Assembly (NCBI GenBank): GCA_900549225.1
Contig: URNP01000002.1
Coordinates: forward strand, 24,109 to 88,108
Direction: 5' to 3'
DNA from: an uncultured Eubacteriales bacterium
GTDB lineage: Bacteria; Bacillota; Clostridia; Christensenellales; CAG-917
Length of the DNA stretch: 64,000 nucleotides
Part shown: positions 8,302-15,578 of the stretch, one piece after another
Layout: every line of letters starts with the position of its first letter
Numbering within the stretch: position 1 is the stretch's first letter
The notes under the pieces: generated by a model
What the model saw: only the letters and a program-made list of their open reading frames with translations
Databases searched by the model: none
Told to the model about the DNA's origin: nothing
Made by a program: the position numbers and the translations under genes

Positions 8302-9264
8302 TTATAACGAAAATCCCAAAATATATGAGAAAATCATACTCAACGCGCACTGTGTGCCTTTCATCAAAAGCAATTCGAAAAACCTTACGCCGCACTTTGA
8401 AAGAAACGTATAGTTTTGCAGAGTGACCGACAATCCGCCAAGTGACACCGCTCCCGTGCAAAGCGTAACTCCAAGTTGTAAGTTTGCGCATTTCGAACAT
8501 TCTATACTTGCTCTCGTCATTTCGATAAGGGAATAGACGCAGGACAATATCGGTTCTCTTGCGTTTCCCAGCCCCGAAAGTGCGTGCCGTATGCCGACGA
8601 GTTCGAGCGTGTCGATAATCATTCCGCAAATCACGATATATCCGCCGACGTAGAGCATGTTTATCGTCGCTTTCGATATGGCTTTTGACAGTAACCCGTC
8701 AACGTCGTCGGTGCGAGCAAATACGTGTGCGTCTTGATCGGATTTTCTTTTTCTGTATATTAGCCCGTTTACGATTGCGCCGAGATAGTGCGCAACGAGA
8801 ACGATAACTCCGACTTTGCCGTTCGAAAATATTGCGCCGCCTATCGTTCCGATCATAAAAACCGGCCCGGACGTTGAGCAGAACGAGCATACGCTTTTGG
8901 CGTCTTTTTGCGTAATTGCGCCTGCTTCGTACAGTTCGTATATCGTGCTTGCGCCGACCGGATATCCGCATAGCATGCTTAAAAACAAAACGTATGCGCT
9001 TTCTTTTGGCGCGTTGTACATAAGTTTTACGCCTTTTGCACCCACTTTCGAGATTGCGCTCACTGCGCCCATATAGGTTAAAATCAACGAGCAAAAATAG
9101 AATGGAAAAAGAGAGGGAAGCACGCTCGAGGCAAACAAACTCAACCCTCGCCTTGCCGAGTCGAGATAATAGTCGGGTTTTGCGAGCATAAAGCCCATAA
9201 AAGCCGTTATCGCAACGCATGCGAGTATTTTGGGAATGTGTTCGTTTTTGAGATTTGAGTGCAT
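8302..9264 (-). CDS. ylbJ: Sporulation integral membrane protein YlbJ
   Basis: A 320-residue protein with about eight membrane segments and the Gate (nucleoside-recognition-like) features of YlbJ, including SSVLPSLFPF near residues 45-54 and MLCGYPVGASTIYELY near 95-110. In B. subtilis, YlbJ is needed for normal spore resistance and is made in the mother cell. Its position next to tmcAL (ylbM) matches the Bacillus ylbJ-ylbM neighbourhood. No Shine-Dalgarno sequence precedes ATG 9264: the terminator hairpin of tmcAL ends three bases upstream. The reading frame stays open further upstream but has no usable start codon there, so this ATG is kept. Confidence 0.85.
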   Translation of the reverse strand: MHSNLKNEHIPKILACVAITAFMGFMLAKPDYYLDSARRGLSLFASSVLPSLFPFYFCSLILTYMGAVSAISKVGAKGVKLMYNAPKESAYVLFLSMLCGYPVGASTIYELYEAGAITQKDAKSVCSFCSTSGPVFMIGTIGGAIFSNGKVGVIVLVAHYLGAIVNGLIYRKRKSDQDAHVFARTDDVDGLLSKAISKATINMLYVGGYIVICGMIIDTLELVGIRHALSGLGNAREPILSCVYSLIEMTRASIECSKCANLQLGVTLCTGAVSLGGLSVTLQNYTFLSKCGVRFFELLLMKGTQCALSMIFSYILGFSL

Positions 9265-9266
9265 AT

Positions 9267-9298
9267 AAAAAGCATATTCGCTTGCCTTGCGAATATGC
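9267..9298 (-). terminator. Terminator of tmcAL, abutting the ylbJ start
   Basis: On the minus strand, GCATATTCGC (9298-9289) pairs perfectly with GCGAATATGC (9281-9272) over a 7-base loop and is followed by UUUUU. The ylbJ ATG is at 9264-9262, directly after the U run. Confidence 0.8.
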
Positions 9299-9326
9299 TC
9301 ATCGTAAACGGTGATTACAAGTGTGA

Positions 9327-10421
9327 TTACATACAGATTTTGAGAATTTTAGCCGCCTTTTCGTCGAGGTCAACGAGGGGGCGGACGGGGCAATCTTTTT
9401 CGCAGTCGCTGTGCTTGAAGAAGAAATAGCCCTTAGATTGTGCAAGCAAAGAGAGCAACGCCTTCTTCTTTGACGGCTTAAACGCCAAAGCGGTACAATA
9501 GGGCGGTTGCTCTGCGGCGAGATTTATCAAATCCTTGGTAAGACCGACGGTTGCGCTTGCCGCTATTCTTTTTATGGTCGAGCGAGTATAGCGTTTGCTC
9601 GTAAGTCCCAAAAACTCGTCCATATTGTTGAATGAGGATTGGCTTATGCGATTTTCCATACCCTCGCTGATATTTGCGATTTCTTTGAGATCCTCTGCGC
9701 TCATAGACTTCATTGCGTAAGTGGAAATGACGTTGTATTTGTCGATATCGGTGTGCGTCGAAAGATCTACGAACGGGGGGATAAACGCCGCAATATCTTC
9801 ATTTTGTGCTATTAGATTGCGAATTTTCGTCGACGAAAGGAATTTTTTGCCGTCGTCGGGTTTGCGCTCGACGGAATGATATTGCACTTTTCCGCCGTAC
9901 GCCGCGCCTGCTTTCATATATTCGACGGCAAGAATGTTGTTGGGGGATTTGAGCATATTCGATATGTCGGGGCGTATCTTGTCGAGTGCGAGAGTTCGTG
10001 ATTTTGCAACGGAATATCCTTCGCTCAAATATCCCTTGAGAAGATTGCTTACGTCCTTTGATTCACTCCGCATAAACTCTGCCGCCATATTCAAATCCTC
10101 TATTTCGTCGCTTTCCGTACCAAATGAGAGAGTGTATTCTCCGAGCATAGAAAGAGTTTTGAGCGCGCCTTCGGCAAATCCTTTTGCCGTTGAAAGAGAA
10201 TAGACGGTGGGAAGTTCGAGCACCAAATCCGCTCCTGCCTGAATCGCCCAGTTTGCACGGGTATATCTGTCCTCAACGCATAAATCTCCGTGTTGAGTGA
10301 ACGACGAACTCATCACGACAACCAAAGCGTCGGCGTTCGTTTCGCGCTTGGCTTTTTTGAGTTGCTTGAGATGCCCGTTGTGAAAGGGATTATATTCGGC
10401 TATTACGGCGGTTATTTTCAA
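9327..10421 (-). CDS. tmcAL: tRNA(Met) cytidine acetate ligase TmcAL (YlbM)
   Basis: A 364-residue nucleotidyltransferase-fold enzyme that uses ATP and acetate to make N4-acetylcytidine at the wobble position of elongator tRNA-Met. The N-terminus ITAVIAEYNPFHNGH carries the HxGH nucleotide-binding motif (residues 14-18), followed by VVVMSSSFTQHGD. The length is slightly below the ~400 residues of B. subtilis YlbM. Neighbours ylbJ downstream and pta upstream (divergent) match the common Clostridial arrangement. The family match is clear. Confidence 0.92.
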   Translation of the reverse strand: MKITAVIAEYNPFHNGHLKQLKKAKRETNADALVVVMSSSFTQHGDLCVEDRYTRANWAIQAGADLVLELPTVYSLSTAKGFAEGALKTLSMLGEYTLSFGTESDEIEDLNMAAEFMRSESKDVSNLLKGYLSEGYSVAKSRTLALDKIRPDISNMLKSPNNILAVEYMKAGAAYGGKVQYHSVERKPDDGKKFLSSTKIRNLIAQNEDIAAFIPPFVDLSTHTDIDKYNVISTYAMKSMSAEDLKEIANISEGMENRISQSSFNNMDEFLGLTSKRYTRSTIKRIAASATVGLTKDLINLAAEQPPYCTALAFKPSKKKALLSLLAQSKGYFFFKHSDCEKDCPVRPLVDLDEKAAKILKICM

Positions 10422-10438
10422 AATAAATCCTCATATTG

Positions 10439-10467
10439 TTGATTTTTGTGAGTTATTTATTTATAAT
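10439..10467 (+). promoter_or_regulatory. pta-ackA promoter
   Basis: TTGATT (10439-10444), 17-base spacer, TATAAT (10462-10467), about 48 bases before the pta start. Confidence 0.6.
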
Positions 10468-10521
10468 TATAACTAAAAATAAAACAATTGCAATCAAAGT
10501 GCAACATTTTAGGAGTTTTAT

Positions 10522-11523
10522 ATGACGCAATTCGTTGAAAATCTTATGAGCAGAGCAAGCAAACTCGGCAAAACGATAGCACTTGCAGAAGGTACTGACG
10601 TACGCGCGGCAAAAGCGGCGGAAATTCTCACCCAAAAGAACGTTTGCAAAGTCGTTCTTATCGGCAACGAGGATGAAATCAAAGCAAAATTCCCCGAAAT
10701 CGATTTCACGGGCGTTTCTTTCGACGATCCCAAGACGAGTGAGCACAGAGCGGAATATGCAAACACGCTTTTTGAACTTCGCAAGGCAAAAGGTATGACG
10801 GAGGAGCAAGCGCTCAATATCGTCACCAACAACAATATGTTCTACGCGTGCGTGGCGCTCAAGCGCGGTGATGTTGACGGTGTCGTCGGCGGTGCGGTGT
10901 TCAGTTCAGCAGACGTATCGAGAGCAGCGTTCCAAGTCATCAAGGCAGCCCCCGGTATCAGTTCCGTTTCAAGTTGCTTCGTTATGGTTCCGCCCGAAGA
11001 TTTCAAATACAAAAAGTATCCGGCATACATTTTTTCCGATTGCGCGGTTATTCCGTATCCCACGAGCGATCAGCTTTCCGATATCGTGGTCGCGGCGGCA
11101 GGCAGCGCAAAGAAAATCTGCGAAATGCAACCCAAAATCGCTATGCTTTCATTCTCTACGAAGGGCAGCGCAAATCACGAATCAGTCGAAAAAGTGCGTG
11201 TTGCATATCAAAAAGTCAAAGAAGAGCATCCTGAAATCGACGTTGACGGCGAACTCCAACTCGACGCGTCCCTCGTTGACAGCGTTGCAAATCAAAAAGC
11301 GCCGGGCAGCCCCGTTGCAGGTCAGGCAAACGTCCTCGTTTTCCCCAACCTCGACGCAGGCAATATCGGATACAAGATCGCTCAACGCTTTGGCAACTGT
11401 ATGGCAATCGGACCTATCATGCAAGGTCTTGCTCTTCCGGTAAACGACCTCAGCAGAGGCTGTGTGGCTGAAGATATCGCCGCTGTTGCCGCAATCACCG
11501 CACTTCAATCCGTAAAGGACTAA
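10522..11523 (+). CDS. pta: Phosphate acetyltransferase
   Basis: A 333-residue short-form Pta, which converts acetyl-CoA and phosphate to acetyl-phosphate and CoA. It begins with the usual FVENLMSRASKLGKTIALAEG segment and has the C-terminal GPIMQGLALPVNDLSRG active-site region near 298-314. It lacks the N-terminal DRTGG extension of enterobacterial Pta. ATG 10522 follows AGGAG. It lies 15 bases upstream of ackA, so the two enzymes form the standard acetate-forming, ATP-yielding operon of fermentative Clostridia. Confidence 0.97.
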   Translation: MTQFVENLMSRASKLGKTIALAEGTDVRAAKAAEILTQKNVCKVVLIGNEDEIKAKFPEIDFTGVSFDDPKTSEHRAEYANTLFELRKAKGMTEEQALNIVTNNNMFYACVALKRGDVDGVVGGAVFSSADVSRAAFQVIKAAPGISSVSSCFVMVPPEDFKYKKYPAYIFSDCAVIPYPTSDQLSDIVVAAAGSAKKICEMQPKIAMLSFSTKGSANHESVEKVRVAYQKVKEEHPEIDVDGELQLDASLVDSVANQKAPGSPVAGQANVLVFPNLDAGNIGYKIAQRFGNCMAIGPIMQGLALPVNDLSRGCVAEDIAAVAAITALQSVKD

Positions 11524-11538
11524 TAGGGGAGATATACA

Positions 11539-12729
11539 ATGAAGATTCTCGTTATCAACGCAGGAAGTTCGTCACTCAAATATCAACTTATCGATATGGA
11601 CACCGAGCAAGCCATTCTCAAAGGACTTTGCGAGCGTATCACTTTCGATGGCGGTGAGCTCACCCAAAAGACTGCCGACGGAAGAGTGCTCAATATCAAA
11701 CAAAATATGAAAGATCACACCGCCGCTATCGAACTCGTGCTCAAAGCAATGGTCGATCCCGTCTACGGTGCAATCAAATCTACCGACGAAATCAGCGCCG
11801 TCGGACACAGAGTTCTCCACAGCGGAGAGGACTTCAAGAGTTCTGTCGTCATCGACGACGAGGTTATCCGTATCTGCGAAAAGAATGCGGAACTCGGACC
11901 GCTTCATATGCCGGGCAATATTGCTTGCATAAAGAGTTGCAGAGAAGTTATGCCGGGCGTTCCGATGGTTGCGGTGTTCGATACGACATTTCACAGCACT
12001 ATGCCTGCAAAGGCGTATATGTACGGAATTCCGTATTCGGTCTACGACAAGTACAAAGTGAGAAAGTACGGCTTCCACGGCACTTCTCATAAGTTCGTGA
12101 GCGAAGAAACGATCAAACTTCTCGGCAAAAAAGAGAGCAAAATCATCGTCTGCCACCTCGGCAACGGCTCTTCTATCTCTGCGGTGAAAGACGGCAAATG
12201 CCTCGACACTTCTATGGGATTTACGCCTCTTGAAGGTCTGGTTATGGGTACGCGCTCGGGCGATATCGATCCTGCGGCAAGCGAATTTATCCGTGCAAAA
12301 CTCAACCTTACTCCCGAAGATCTCGTGCAATACCTCAACAAAAAGTGCGGTATGCTCGGCGTGAGCGAATTGAGCTCGGATATGCGCGACCTCGAAAAAG
12401 GTATCAACGAGGGCAACGAAAAGGCAAAACTTGCAGTTGAAGTTGTCGCTTATCGTATCAAGAAATATATCGGTTCGTATGCGGCGGTGCTCAACGGCGT
12501 TGACGCTATCGTCTTTACGGGCGGTATCGGCGAGCATAGCGACCTCATGCGCAGACTCGTTATGGAAGATATGGAATATCTCGGCGTCGATTTCGACTTC
12601 GAGGCAAACAAGCAACACGGCGACGGCGTGAGAGTGCTCTCAAAGCCCGACAGCAAAGTCAAAGTGTTTATCCTTCCCACGAACGAGGAACTCTCTATTG
12701 CAAGAGAGACCAAAGCACTTGCGCTTTGA
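11539..12729 (+). CDS. ackA: Acetate kinase
   Basis: A 396-residue member of the ASKHA superfamily; it makes ATP and acetate from acetyl-phosphate and ADP. The N-terminus KILVINAGSSSLKYQL, the signature VAVFDTTFHSTMP near 145-157, YGFHGTSHKFV near 175-185 and the phosphate-2 loop IVCHLGNGSSISAV near 200-213 are all intact. It is co-transcribed with pta. No terminator with a U run was found in the 183 bases after it, although an imperfect stem with a CGGG/CCCG pair lies near 12758-12796. Confidence 0.97.
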   Translation: MKILVINAGSSSLKYQLIDMDTEQAILKGLCERITFDGGELTQKTADGRVLNIKQNMKDHTAAIELVLKAMVDPVYGAIKSTDEISAVGHRVLHSGEDFKSSVVIDDEVIRICEKNAELGPLHMPGNIACIKSCREVMPGVPMVAVFDTTFHSTMPAKAYMYGIPYSVYDKYKVRKYGFHGTSHKFVSEETIKLLGKKESKIIVCHLGNGSSISAVKDGKCLDTSMGFTPLEGLVMGTRSGDIDPAASEFIRAKLNLTPEDLVQYLNKKCGMLGVSELSSDMRDLEKGINEGNEKAKLAVEVVAYRIKKYIGSYAAVLNGVDAIVFTGGIGEHSDLMRRLVMEDMEYLGVDFDFEANKQHGDGVRVLSKPDSKVKVFILPTNEELSIARETKALAL

Positions 12730-12836
12730 AAATGACAGATTCAACGCTTTTCGGGTGATTTTCGGATAATCTTGCCGATTATTGCCCGAAAATGCAAAAA
12801 TATTGACGTCAAATGCTCGCAACTTTCAAAAAGCGT

Positions 12837-12865
12837 TTGACAACCTAACATAGATTTTATATAAT
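12837..12865 (+). promoter_or_regulatory. Consensus promoter before rpmF
   Basis: TTGACA (12837-12842), exactly 17 bases, TATAAT (12860-12865): a full sigma-A consensus, which suits a ribosomal protein gene. The gap 12730-12912 holds no gene, and no yceD (DUF177), which usually precedes rpmF. Confidence 0.85.
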
Positions 12866-12912
12866 CAAAAAGCTGTGTAAGCAAATGTTGCGAAAATATT
12901 GGAGGTAAGAAG

Positions 12913-13098
12913 ATGGCAGTACCTAAAAATAAAGTCTCAAAATCCAAAACGAATTCCCGTTTTGCAAACTGGAAACTCAAGACCCCCGGTCTCACCGAGT
13001 GCCCTCAATGCCACGAACTGATCAAGAGCCACCAAGTATGCCCGAAGTGTGGATACTATGATGGTGAACAGGTTGTTCAAAAAAAGTCCGAAAAATAA
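12913..13098 (+). CDS. rpmF: Ribosomal protein bL32
   Basis: A 61-residue zinc-ribbon bL32. The conserved start MAVPKNKVSKSKTNSR is followed by two CxxC pairs (CPQC near residue 36 and CPKC near 49), so this is the zinc-binding C+ form. GGAGGT lies just upstream of ATG. It stands before plsX as in most Firmicutes, but a repeat-rich gap and a separate promoter intervene. Confidence 0.96.
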   Translation: MAVPKNKVSKSKTNSRFANWKLKTPGLTECPQCHELIKSHQVCPKCGYYDGEQVVQKKSEK

Positions 13099-13226
13099 TT
13101 TAATGGCGCAAAATAGCGACTAACTTTGTCAGGCACGGCTTGCCACAAAATCACGTACGGAAAGTACGTTGGGTTTTGGTTCAAGTCGTGCCTTTCGCGT
13201 TATTCATCTATTTTGCGCCCTTAAAT
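13098..13226. repeat. 129-bp palindromic element with 19-base terminal inverted repeats
   Basis: The ends 13098-13116 and 13208-13226 are inverted repeats matching at 18 of 19 bases (ATTTAATGGCGCAAAATAG against the reverse complement of the right end). Inside are a second pair of arms at 13131-13142/13182-13193 (11 of 12) and a central perfect ACGTAC/GTACGT pair at 13153-13158/13164-13169. The whole unit would fold into one long hairpin. It has no coding capacity and resembles a small MITE or other palindromic intergenic repeat. Its left end touches the rpmF stop codon. Confidence 0.75.
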
Positions 13227-13269
13227 GCTGTTATTATCTTTTTTAGACAGTAACTAGCGTAGTAAATTA

Positions 13270-13324
13270 GGGTTGCTGTACAAGGGGCTTTTCCGCGCTC
13301 TTCATCTAAACAACGCCCTTAAAT
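13270..13324. repeat. Diverged partial copy of the palindromic element
   Basis: This stretch aligns to the right half of the 13098-13226 element, ending in TTCATCTA, then a changed segment, then CGCCCTTAAAT. The inner part is strongly diverged and the left half is missing. Confidence 0.5.
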
Positions 13325-13348
13325 ACTTCAAATAATTTGCAATGTCCG

Positions 13349-13427
13349 AAATCACGTACAGGAAGTGCGTTAGGTTTTGGTTCAAGTCGTGCCTTTTGCG
13401 TTATTCATCTATTTTGCGTCATTAAAT
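13349..13427. repeat. Right-half copy of the palindromic element
   Basis: This run repeats the core and right arm of the 13098-13226 element nearly base for base, including GGTTTTGGTTCAAGTCGTGC and TTATTCATCTATTTTGCG. The left terminal arm is absent, so only the inner hairpin can form. The remainder of 13228-13511 has no gene. Confidence 0.7.
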
Positions 13428-13511
13428 ATTTTACTATCGTATATTTGTCAATCCAAATATTAATTGGTATAGCGAGAATATTTTCAATCAATCTTAATCC
13501 GTATATTCTTC

Positions 13512-13540
13512 TTGTATTCCTCGGCGCTTCTTGATATAAT
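13512..13540 (+). promoter_or_regulatory. plsX promoter
   Basis: TTGTAT (13512-13517), 17-base spacer, TATAAT (13535-13540), 28 bases upstream of the plsX ATG. Confidence 0.65.
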
Positions 13541-13568
13541 GATCATATAAATCTATTATAGGTGATAT

Positions 13569-14597
13569 ATGAAAATTATCGTTGACGCTATGGGCGGTGA
13601 TCACGCTCCGTTGCAAATAGTTTCGGGAGCGGTCGATGCTCTCAATCGGGATAAAAATTTGACCGTCGTGTTGGTCGGCGACGAAAACGCAATCAACAAG
13701 TCTCTTGCCGAGTGCAAAGAATACGACAAGAACAGGCTGGATATAATCGACGCAAAGGATGTCATAACCAACGACGATACGCCCACGACTGCGATAAGAA
13801 CCAAAAAGGAAAGTTCGCTCGTCAAGGCGTTTGACGCGCTCGTTCATGACGACGAAGCGGGCGGATTCGTATCCGCAGGCTCGACGGGCGCGGTGCTTGT
13901 CGGCGCATATCTGAAAGTCGGTCGCATCAAGGGTGTGACTCGTCCTGCGCTTGCGCCCGTGCTTCCCACGTTGAAGGGCAACGGGGTGGTGCTGTGCGAT
14001 TGCGGCGCAAACGTTGACTGCAAGAGCATAAATCTCGTGCATTTTGCCATTATGGCAAGCGCGTACGCAACCGCTATGCTCGGCGCAAAAAATCCCCGCG
14101 TGGGACTTCTCAACAACGGAGTCGAGGAACATAAAGGCAACGAACTCACGAAGGAAGCGTATAAATTGCTTTCCGAAACCGAAGGTATCAATTTCGTTGG
14201 CAACTGCGAGGCAAGAGATATTCTCAGCGGAGATTTTGACGTTGTGGTGTGTGACGGATTCAACGGCAATATCGCGCTCAAATCCGCAGAAGGCACGGCA
14301 AATACTATGCTTTCGCTCATCAAAGAGGGCGTGTACGGCGGTGGATTGAAGTCGAAACTCGGCGCGCTTATGCTCAAACCCGTGTTTGCGAACGTAAAAA
14401 AGAAAATGGACTACAACGCACACGGCGGCGCGTGCTTCCTCGGTGTGAAAAAAGTCGTGGTAAAATCGCACGGAGCGTCCAAAGCAAAGTCGATTACAGC
14501 AAGCATTCTGCAAGCAAAATCGCTCGCAGAGAGCAGAATTTGCGATAAAATTGCCGACGGAATGAGCGTCCTTGCTCAAACGACCCAAGAGGCATAA
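13569..14597 (+). CDS. plsX: Phosphate acyltransferase PlsX
   Basis: A 342-residue PlsX, which transfers acyl groups from acyl-ACP to phosphate, giving acyl-phosphate for glycerolipid synthesis by PlsY. The N-terminal KIIVDAMGGDHAP and the later segments CDCGANVDCK and GNCEARDILSGDFDVVVCDGF (about residues 215-235) are diagnostic. The gene is followed five bases later by rnc; the acpP gene that usually separates plsX and rnc is absent. It is peripheral to the membrane in characterised species. Confidence 0.95.
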   Translation: MKIIVDAMGGDHAPLQIVSGAVDALNRDKNLTVVLVGDENAINKSLAECKEYDKNRLDIIDAKDVITNDDTPTTAIRTKKESSLVKAFDALVHDDEAGGFVSAGSTGAVLVGAYLKVGRIKGVTRPALAPVLPTLKGNGVVLCDCGANVDCKSINLVHFAIMASAYATAMLGAKNPRVGLLNNGVEEHKGNELTKEAYKLLSETEGINFVGNCEARDILSGDFDVVVCDGFNGNIALKSAEGTANTMLSLIKEGVYGGGLKSKLGALMLKPVFANVKKKMDYNAHGGACFLGVKKVVVKSHGASKAKSITASILQAKSLAESRICDKIADGMSVLAQTTQEA

Positions 14598-14602
14598 AAC
14601 GT

Positions 14603-15298
14603 TTGCTCGTTATGGAAGAAAAAGATATAAAGAAAATCGAAAAAATCGTTGGATATACGTTTAAGGATAAAAGTCTTCTCGAGCGTGCGCTTACTCACGG
14701 TTCGGCGTCCAAAAATGCGCTCGAAAACTATCAGTCGCTTGAGTTTTTGGGGGATAGTATTCTTGACTTTATCGCCGCGAAACGACTTATGGAAATAAAT
14801 CCGAACGCACACGAGGGCGCATTGACGAGAATCCGTGCGTCTATCGTGTCAAAAGAGCCTCTTGCCGAAGAAGTGAAAAAACTCGGACTTGAAAAGTACC
14901 TAATTGTAGGCAAGGGAGAGAATCTTGCGTATATAAGTTCGCAAGAGAAAATTATGTCGGATTTGTTTGAGTCGATGATTGCCGCAATCTATCTTGACAG
15001 CAAAAGCATCGACGTTGCCGAAAAATTTATTCTTTCAAAACTTGCGGATTTGTTCAACGGCAAATGCAAACACTTCGGTGAAGAGGATTACAAGAGCAAA
15101 CTCAACGAATTTGCATCGAGGAACGACGTTTCTGTTGCTTACGAAGAGATCGAGCGCACAGGCCCTGCTCACAATCCGAATTTCGTCGTCGAGGTGAAAA
15201 TCAACACGTTCACTGCAGGCGTAGGCAAGGGTAAGACGAAGAGAGAGGCAGAGCAGAACGCCGCAAAAGTTGCTCTCGACGGAATTTTGAAAAAATAA
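14603..15298 (+). CDS. rnc: Ribonuclease III
   Basis: A 231-residue RNase III that cuts double-stranded RNA, including rRNA precursors. The signature LEFLGDSILDFIAAKRL near residues 45-61 holds the catalytic acidic residues, and a C-terminal double-stranded RNA-binding domain ends in the usual AEQNAAKVAL motif. Two starts are possible. TTG 14603 has AGAGG at 14588-14592, ten bases upstream; ATG 14612 has no ribosome-binding site nearby. I kept TTG, but the mature length differs by only three residues. It probably shares the plsX transcript and ends at the 15389-15419 hairpin. Confidence 0.95.
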   Translation: MLVMEEKDIKKIEKIVGYTFKDKSLLERALTHGSASKNALENYQSLEFLGDSILDFIAAKRLMEINPNAHEGALTRIRASIVSKEPLAEEVKKLGLEKYLIVGKGENLAYISSQEKIMSDLFESMIAAIYLDSKSIDVAEKFILSKLADLFNGKCKHFGEEDYKSKLNEFASRNDVSVAYEEIERTGPAHNPNFVVEVKINTFTAGVGKGKTKREAEQNAAKVALDGILKK

Positions 15299-15388
15299 AG
15301 AACGCAAATATTTGTCAAAATCGAAGTGTTGTATCGATGGTTTTGAGAAAAAATCAACAGATATCTTCATATTACTAAAATGTTTCAC

Positions 15389-15419
15389 AAAAAGTCGCAA
15401 GCGCAAGTTGCGACTTTTT
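15389..15419 (+). terminator. Terminator after rnc
   Basis: AAAAAGTCGCAA pairs perfectly with TTGCGACTTTTT over a 7-base loop; it is symmetrical. It lies about 90 bases beyond the rnc stop and separates rnc from smc. Confidence 0.85.
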
Positions 15420-15468
15420 CAATATTCTAACTGCATTAAATTTATATTTATCTTTCAAAATCAAAATA

Positions 15469-15502
15469 TGTTTCACGCTTGCTGTGAAACTTGTGTGAAA
15501 CA
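15469..15502. repeat. Inverted TGTTTCAC / GTGAAACA half-sites upstream of smc
   Basis: TGTTTCAC at 15469-15476 is followed by GTGAAAC at 15484-15490 and GTGAAACA at 15495-15502; another TGTTTCAC lies at 15381-15388. These are the half-sites of the ParB target parS, but spaced apart, not joined into the 16-base palindrome. They may instead be operator sites for an unrelated regulator. Confidence 0.4.
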
Positions 15503-15578
15503 TAATAAAAACCGCTTGAAAACGCCGCGTCTTTATGCTATTATTTATTAGTATTAAAATAAGGTTAGGTATACGATT

